Origin: an uncultured Burkholderiales bacterium | Lineage (GTDB): Bacteria; Pseudomonadota; Gammaproteobacteria; Burkholderiales; Burkholderiaceae_E | DNA length: 7,803 nt | Direction: 5' to 3' | NCBI GenBank assembly: GCA_903898725.1 | Contig: CAIUGQ010000439.1 | Span: forward strand, 1-7,803 | Notes under the pieces: generated by a model | What the model saw: only the letters and a program-made list of their open reading frames with translations | Told to the model about the DNA's origin: nothing | The model's database searches: none | Shown: positions 4,979 to 7,803 of the stretch, piece after piece | Layout: each line of letters starts with the position of its first letter | How positions within the stretch are numbered: the stretch's first letter is position 1 | Program-made: the position numbers and the translations under genes

Positions 4979-6904
4979 TCAGATCTGCACGCGCGTGCCG
5001 AGCTCCACCACCGCGTTGTCGGGCAGTCCGAAGAAGTCCGACGCGCCGCTCGCATTGCGGCTCATCGTCGCGAACAGGCGCTCGCGCCAGTCGGCCATGC
5101 CGCCGCCAGGTGCCGGCACGACGGTCTCGCGGCTGAGGAACCAGCTCGTCTCGAAGACCGGCACGTGCAGCCCGGCATCCGGATCCATCGCCGCGAGCGC
5201 GGCCGGCACGTCGGCCGTCTCCATGAAGCCGAAGTGCAAGGTCACGGACCAGAAGCCCCGGCCGAGCGAGCGCAGCGTCACCCGCTCCCGAGCGGCCACC
5301 CAGGCGCGCTCCTCGAAGACCACGGTCAGGATCACGTTGGTCTCGTGCAGCACCTGGTAGTGCTTCAGGTTGTGGAGCAGCGCATGCGGGACCGTGCCCG
5401 GGTCGGCGACCGGGTACACCGCGGTGCGAGCCACCCTGGCGACCGATCCCGCGTCGAGCGAGTCGACGAACGCCTGCAGGGCGATGCCTTCGCGACGGAT
5501 CGCGCCCAGCAGCAGCTCGCGCCCCCGCGCCCAGGTCGCCATCAGCGCGAAGAGCACGAGACCGAGCGCGAGCGGGAACCAGCCGCCGTCGAAGACCTTC
5601 ACCGCACAGCCCGCGACGAGCAGCACGTCGATGACGAGGAAGACCCCGGTCGCGGCGACGGCGATCGGCGTCGACATCCCCCAGGCGTGGCGGATCACGA
5701 ACCAGGTGAGGACGGTCGTGATCAGCATCGTCAGCGTGACCGCGATGCCGTAGGCACCGGCCAGCGCCGACGAGCTGCCGAAGGCGAGCACCGCCGCCAC
5801 GACACCAACGAGCAGCACCGCGTTCACCGCCGGCATGTAGATCTGCCCGGCCTCGCGCGCCGAGGTGAAGCGCACCGTCATGCGTGGCAGGAAGCCGAGC
5901 TGGATCGCCTGGCGCGTCATCGAGTAGGCGCCCGAGATCACGGCCTGCGACGCGATGATGGCCGCGAGCGTGGCGAGCACCAGCACCGGCACCACCCAGG
6001 CGTCCGGGAACAGCCGGTAGAACGGGTTCTCGATCGCGGCCGGATCGCCCAGCAGGAGTGCGCCCTGGCCGAGGTAGTTCAGCGCGAGTCCGGGGAAGAC
6101 CAGCCCCGTCCAGGCCAGCCGGATCGGGCGCCGGCCGAAGTGGCCCATGTCGGCGTACAGCGCCTCGGCGCCGGTCAGCGCCAGGACGATCGCACCGACC
6201 GCGGCGAACACGGCCCAGCCCCGATCGGCGAGGAACGACAGGCCGTTGAGCGGGTTCAGCGCAGCGAGGATGGCAGGCTGCGCGACGACGTGCACGACAC
6301 CCGCCGCGCCCAGCACGACGAACCACAGCACGATCAGCGGGCCGAAGAATCGGCCGACCACCGCGGTACCGACCCGCTGCACGAGGAACAGCGCCACCAG
6401 GATCGCGACGGCACCCGGGACGATCCACGGCTCGAGGCCGGGCGCGACCAGCACCAGGCCCTCCATCGCGCCGAGCACCGAGATGGCCGGGGTGATCAGG
6501 CTGTCGCCATAGAAGAGCGTCGCGCCGAACACGCCGAGCAGCAGCAGGCCGCGTCGCAGCGCCGGCCGGTCGCGCACGGCGCCGGCCGCCAGCGCGGTCA
6601 GCGCGAGCACGCCGCCCTCGCCATGGTTGTCGGCGCGCAGGATGAGGATGACGTACTTGAGCGTCACCACCAGCATCAGCGCCCAGACGATCGCCGAGAC
6701 CGCGCCGATCAGGTGGGGGGCATCGAGGGGCACGCCGGTGGCCGGTGCGAAGACTTCCTTGACGGTGTAGAGCGGCGAGGTGCCGATGTCGCCATAGACG
6801 ACGCCGAGCGCACCCAGCGTGAGCGCGGCGACGCCGGCGCGCTGCGGCGTGCCGGCGTCTGCACGGGTCGCGGTGCCGTCTGAGGGCGAAGACGAGGCGG
6901 ACAT
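4979..6904 (-). CDS. kup: Kup-type low-affinity K+ transporter
   Basis: The 641-residue protein is a KUP/HAK/KT family potassium uptake carrier (K+/H+ symport) of normal length. A variable 22-residue N-terminus is followed by the family signature GVVYGDIGTSPLYTVKE (34-50), then DNHGEGGVLAL (92-102), GATLFYGDSLITPAISVLG (127-145), ALTGAEALYADMGHFG (242-257), SGAYSMTRQAIQLGFLPRM (324-342) and GQIYMPAVN (353-361). About twelve membrane helices extend to about residue 457. The cytoplasmic C-terminal domain includes PHALLHNLKHYQVLHETNV (506-524) and ends with the typical FFGLPDNAVVELGTRVQI. Asp39 and the helix-1 GD motif, important for transport in studied homologues, are present. The ATG at 6904 was preferred to a GTG at 6949 because it gives a usual N-terminus; its ribosome binding site (GGAA) is modest. 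It lies 70 bases downstream of kdpE on the same strand, so it may be read through from or regulated by KdpDE. Confidence 0.97.
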   Translation of the reverse strand: MSASSSPSDGTATRADAGTPQRAGVAALTLGALGVVYGDIGTSPLYTVKEVFAPATGVPLDAPHLIGAVSAIVWALMLVVTLKYVILILRADNHGEGGVLALTALAAGAVRDRPALRRGLLLLGVFGATLFYGDSLITPAISVLGAMEGLVLVAPGLEPWIVPGAVAILVALFLVQRVGTAVVGRFFGPLIVLWFVVLGAAGVVHVVAQPAILAALNPLNGLSFLADRGWAVFAAVGAIVLALTGAEALYADMGHFGRRPIRLAWTGLVFPGLALNYLGQGALLLGDPAAIENPFYRLFPDAWVVPVLVLATLAAIIASQAVISGAYSMTRQAIQLGFLPRMTVRFTSAREAGQIYMPAVNAVLLVGVVAAVLAFGSSSALAGAYGIAVTLTMLITTVLTWFVIRHAWGMSTPIAVAATGVFLVIDVLLVAGCAVKVFDGGWFPLALGLVLFALMATWARGRELLLGAIRREGIALQAFVDSLDAGSVARVARTAVYPVADPGTVPHALLHNLKHYQVLHETNVILTVVFEERAWVAARERVTLRSLGRGFWSVTLHFGFMETADVPAALAAMDPDAGLHVPVFETSWFLSRETVVPAPGGGMADWRERLFATMSRNASGASDFFGLPDNAVVELGTRVQI

Positions 6905-6967
6905 GAACGTTCCGGGTCGGATGGGGAGACTCGCAGGCTGCTCGCCCACCCATCAGGAACGCATAAG

Positions 6968-6989
6968 GATCCGGTCAGCTTCCCGGATC
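6968..6989 (-). other. Small hairpin spanning the kdpE stop codon
   Basis: GATCCGG (6968-6974) and CCGGATC (6983-6989) form a 7-bp stem around an eight-base loop that contains the kdpE stop codon. In the transcript it is followed by CTTATGCG, with no T-run. It is too weak to call a terminator but could be a processing or stability element between kdpE and kup. Confidence 0.3.
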
Positions 6990-7679
6990 GGCGAGCCGGT
7001 AGCCCACGCCCGGCTCGGTCAGCAGCAGCTGCGGATCGGCGGGGTCGCGCTCCAGCTTGGCGCGGAGCTGCCCGAGGTACAGCCGCAGGTACTGCGTGTC
7101 GTCGACATGCTCGGGGCCCCAGACGTCGGCCAGCAGCTGCCGGTGGGTGACCACACGGCCGGCCTGCCGCACCAGCCGAGCCAGCACGCGGAACTCCGTG
7201 GGGGTCAGGTGCAGCGCCACGCCGTCGCGCAGCACCCGGTGCGCGGCGACGTCGACCTCCACGCCACCCATCGCCCAGTGCAGCTTCGCGGGCGCTGCGG
7301 TCGCGCCGCGGTGACGCAGCGCGACCCGAATCCGCGCGAGCAGCTCGGCCAGCCCGAAGGGCTTGACGAGGTAGTCGTCGGCGCCGGCATCGAGCAGCCG
7401 CACCTTCGGATCCTCGCCGTGGCGCGCCGAGATGACGATCACCGCCGGTGCACGTGCGCGGCGCAGCGCGGCCAGCAGTCCCTCGCCGTCGCCGTCGGGC
7501 AGACCGAGGTCGAGCAGCACGAGGTCGGGGCCGGCGTCGGCGAAGGCATGGGCCAGCAGCGCGCGGGCGTCGGCGATGCTCGCGGCGGCCGTGACCGCGT
7601 AGCCCTCGAGCGCGAGCGCGTCGCGCAGCGTGGTGCGCAGCTCGCGGTCGTCTTCGACGAGCAGGACCGAGGTGTTCAT
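6975..7679 (-). CDS. kdpE: KdpE-like OmpR-family response regulator
   Basis: The 234-residue protein has a receiver domain (about 3-120) and an OmpR/PhoB winged-helix DNA-binding domain (about 135-230). Receiver residues are complete: acidic pocket Glu9, Asp10 and Asp11, phosphoacceptor Asp57 in LVLLDLGLPDGDG, Ser84 in VISARH, and Lys106 in DDYLVKPFG. The effector domain shows LTPTEFRVLARLVRQAGRVV (158-177) and then WGPEHVDDTQYLRLYLGQL. The WGP...YLR.Y...LR.KLE.DP sequence and the GVGYRL ending are characteristic of KdpE rather than other OmpR-family members. KdpE activates potassium transport genes (classically kdpFABC) when phosphorylated by KdpD under K+ limitation or osmotic stress. The start at 7679 puts MNTSVLLVEDD directly on the first beta strand and has a GAAGG site 7 bases upstream. 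It follows the kinase gene by 25 bases. The KdpE assignment is strong, though its targets here are unknown. Confidence 0.88.
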   Translation of the reverse strand: MNTSVLLVEDDRELRTTLRDALALEGYAVTAAASIADARALLAHAFADAGPDLVLLDLGLPDGDGEGLLAALRRARAPAVIVISARHGEDPKVRLLDAGADDYLVKPFGLAELLARIRVALRHRGATAAPAKLHWAMGGVEVDVAAHRVLRDGVALHLTPTEFRVLARLVRQAGRVVTHRQLLADVWGPEHVDDTQYLRLYLGQLRAKLERDPADPQLLLTEPGVGYRLADPGS

Positions 7680-7704
7680 GCGCCGGCCTTCGCGCCCGGG
7701 CCGC

Positions 7705-7803
7705 TCATCGTTCGGCCTCCGGCGCGGCCGCCGGCGCAGCCTCGAGCGGCAGCGCGCAGGCCGCGACGGTGCCGCCGCCCTCGCGCGGGCGCAGCGCGAG
7801 CTC
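7705..7803 (-). CDS. kdpD: C-terminal end of a sensor histidine kinase, probably KdpD
   Basis: Only the last 32 codons are in the window; the frame is open to the right edge and stops at 7705-7707. The residues include REGGGTVAACALPLE, which matches the end of a histidine kinase ATPase domain (the glycine-rich GGGTxFxxxLPL strand). A dispensable Ala/Pro/Glu tail (AAPAAAPEAER) follows. A kinase 25 bases upstream of a KdpE-like regulator, on the same strand, is most simply its partner KdpD, a membrane-bound K+/turgor sensor that phosphorylates and dephosphorylates KdpE. The KdpD identity rests on this neighbour; the kinase identity rests on the motif. Confidence 0.72.
   Translation of the reverse strand, partial: ELALRPREGGGTVAACALPLEAAPAAAPEAER

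Noticed and set aside
5165..6883. A 572-codon plus-strand open frame opposite kup
   Set aside because: Same pattern: a charged, low-complexity product that mirrors the codons of a membrane protein. No ribosome binding site or family match was seen.
6905..6949. A GTG start for kup adding 15 residues
   Set aside because: The ATG at 6904 already gives a full-length Kup with a usual short variable N-terminus, and the extension has no family similarity that I recognise.
3816..6953. A 1,045-codon open frame on the minus strand covering kup and dctP in another frame
   Set aside because: Its product is an Arg/Gly/Ala-rich string with no domain, while kup and dctP in the other frames match complete known families. 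Long stop-free shadow frames are expected at this G+C content.
1..7803. Search for CRISPR arrays, tRNA or rRNA genes, insertion sequences, prophage or toxin-antitoxin genes
   Set aside because: No regularly spaced repeats, cloverleaf sequences, transposase or integrase motifs, or target-site duplications were seen. The genes are ordinary chromosomal transport and regulation genes with uniform composition.

Overview
This is a GC-rich window (roughly 70% G+C by eye) with strong G/C preference at third codon positions. The gene mix points to a betaproteobacterium, most likely Burkholderiales: an orphan 'Bug'/TctC-type periplasmic binding protein, a TRAP transporter, a Kup potassium transporter and a KdpDE-type two-component system. 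Expansion of Bug proteins is a known hallmark of that order. The lineage is inferred from gene content only; no rRNA or other marker is present.

Layout, left to right. (1) At 1-149, minus strand, is the N-terminus of an exported protein that runs off the left edge. (2) A 232-base divergent intergenic region holds a 9-bp tandem repeat and an 8-bp inverted repeat. (3) At 382-1395, plus strand, is a Bug-family solute-binding protein with a Tat-like signal peptide, followed by a GC-rich hairpin. (4) At 1516-2049, plus strand, is an uncharacterised 177-residue protein whose 3' end overlaps the next operon tail to tail. (5) At 2040-4819, minus strand, is a complete TRAP transporter operon transcribed dctP-dctQ-dctM, with a candidate promoter before dctP and a hairpin between dctP and dctQ. 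(6) At 4979-6904, minus strand, is a Kup K+ transporter with a GC-rich hairpin just after its stop codon. (7) At 6975-7679, minus strand, is a KdpE-like response regulator, preceded at 7705-7803 by the C-terminal end of a histidine kinase, probably KdpD.

Two functional themes follow. One is uptake of organic acids or similar solutes: the TRAP transporter (secondary active, binding-protein dependent) and the Bug receptor, which has no membrane partner in the window. The other is potassium homeostasis: a KdpDE-type sensor/regulator directly upstream of kup on the same strand. Whether kdpFABC lies beyond the right edge cannot be seen.

I found no RNA gene, CRISPR array, insertion sequence, prophage gene or clear sign of recent transfer. 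Nothing here is convincingly a new biological system. The points most worth a second look are the unassigned 177-residue protein, the kdpDE-kup arrangement, and a set of strong GC hairpins without U-tracts at gene ends.
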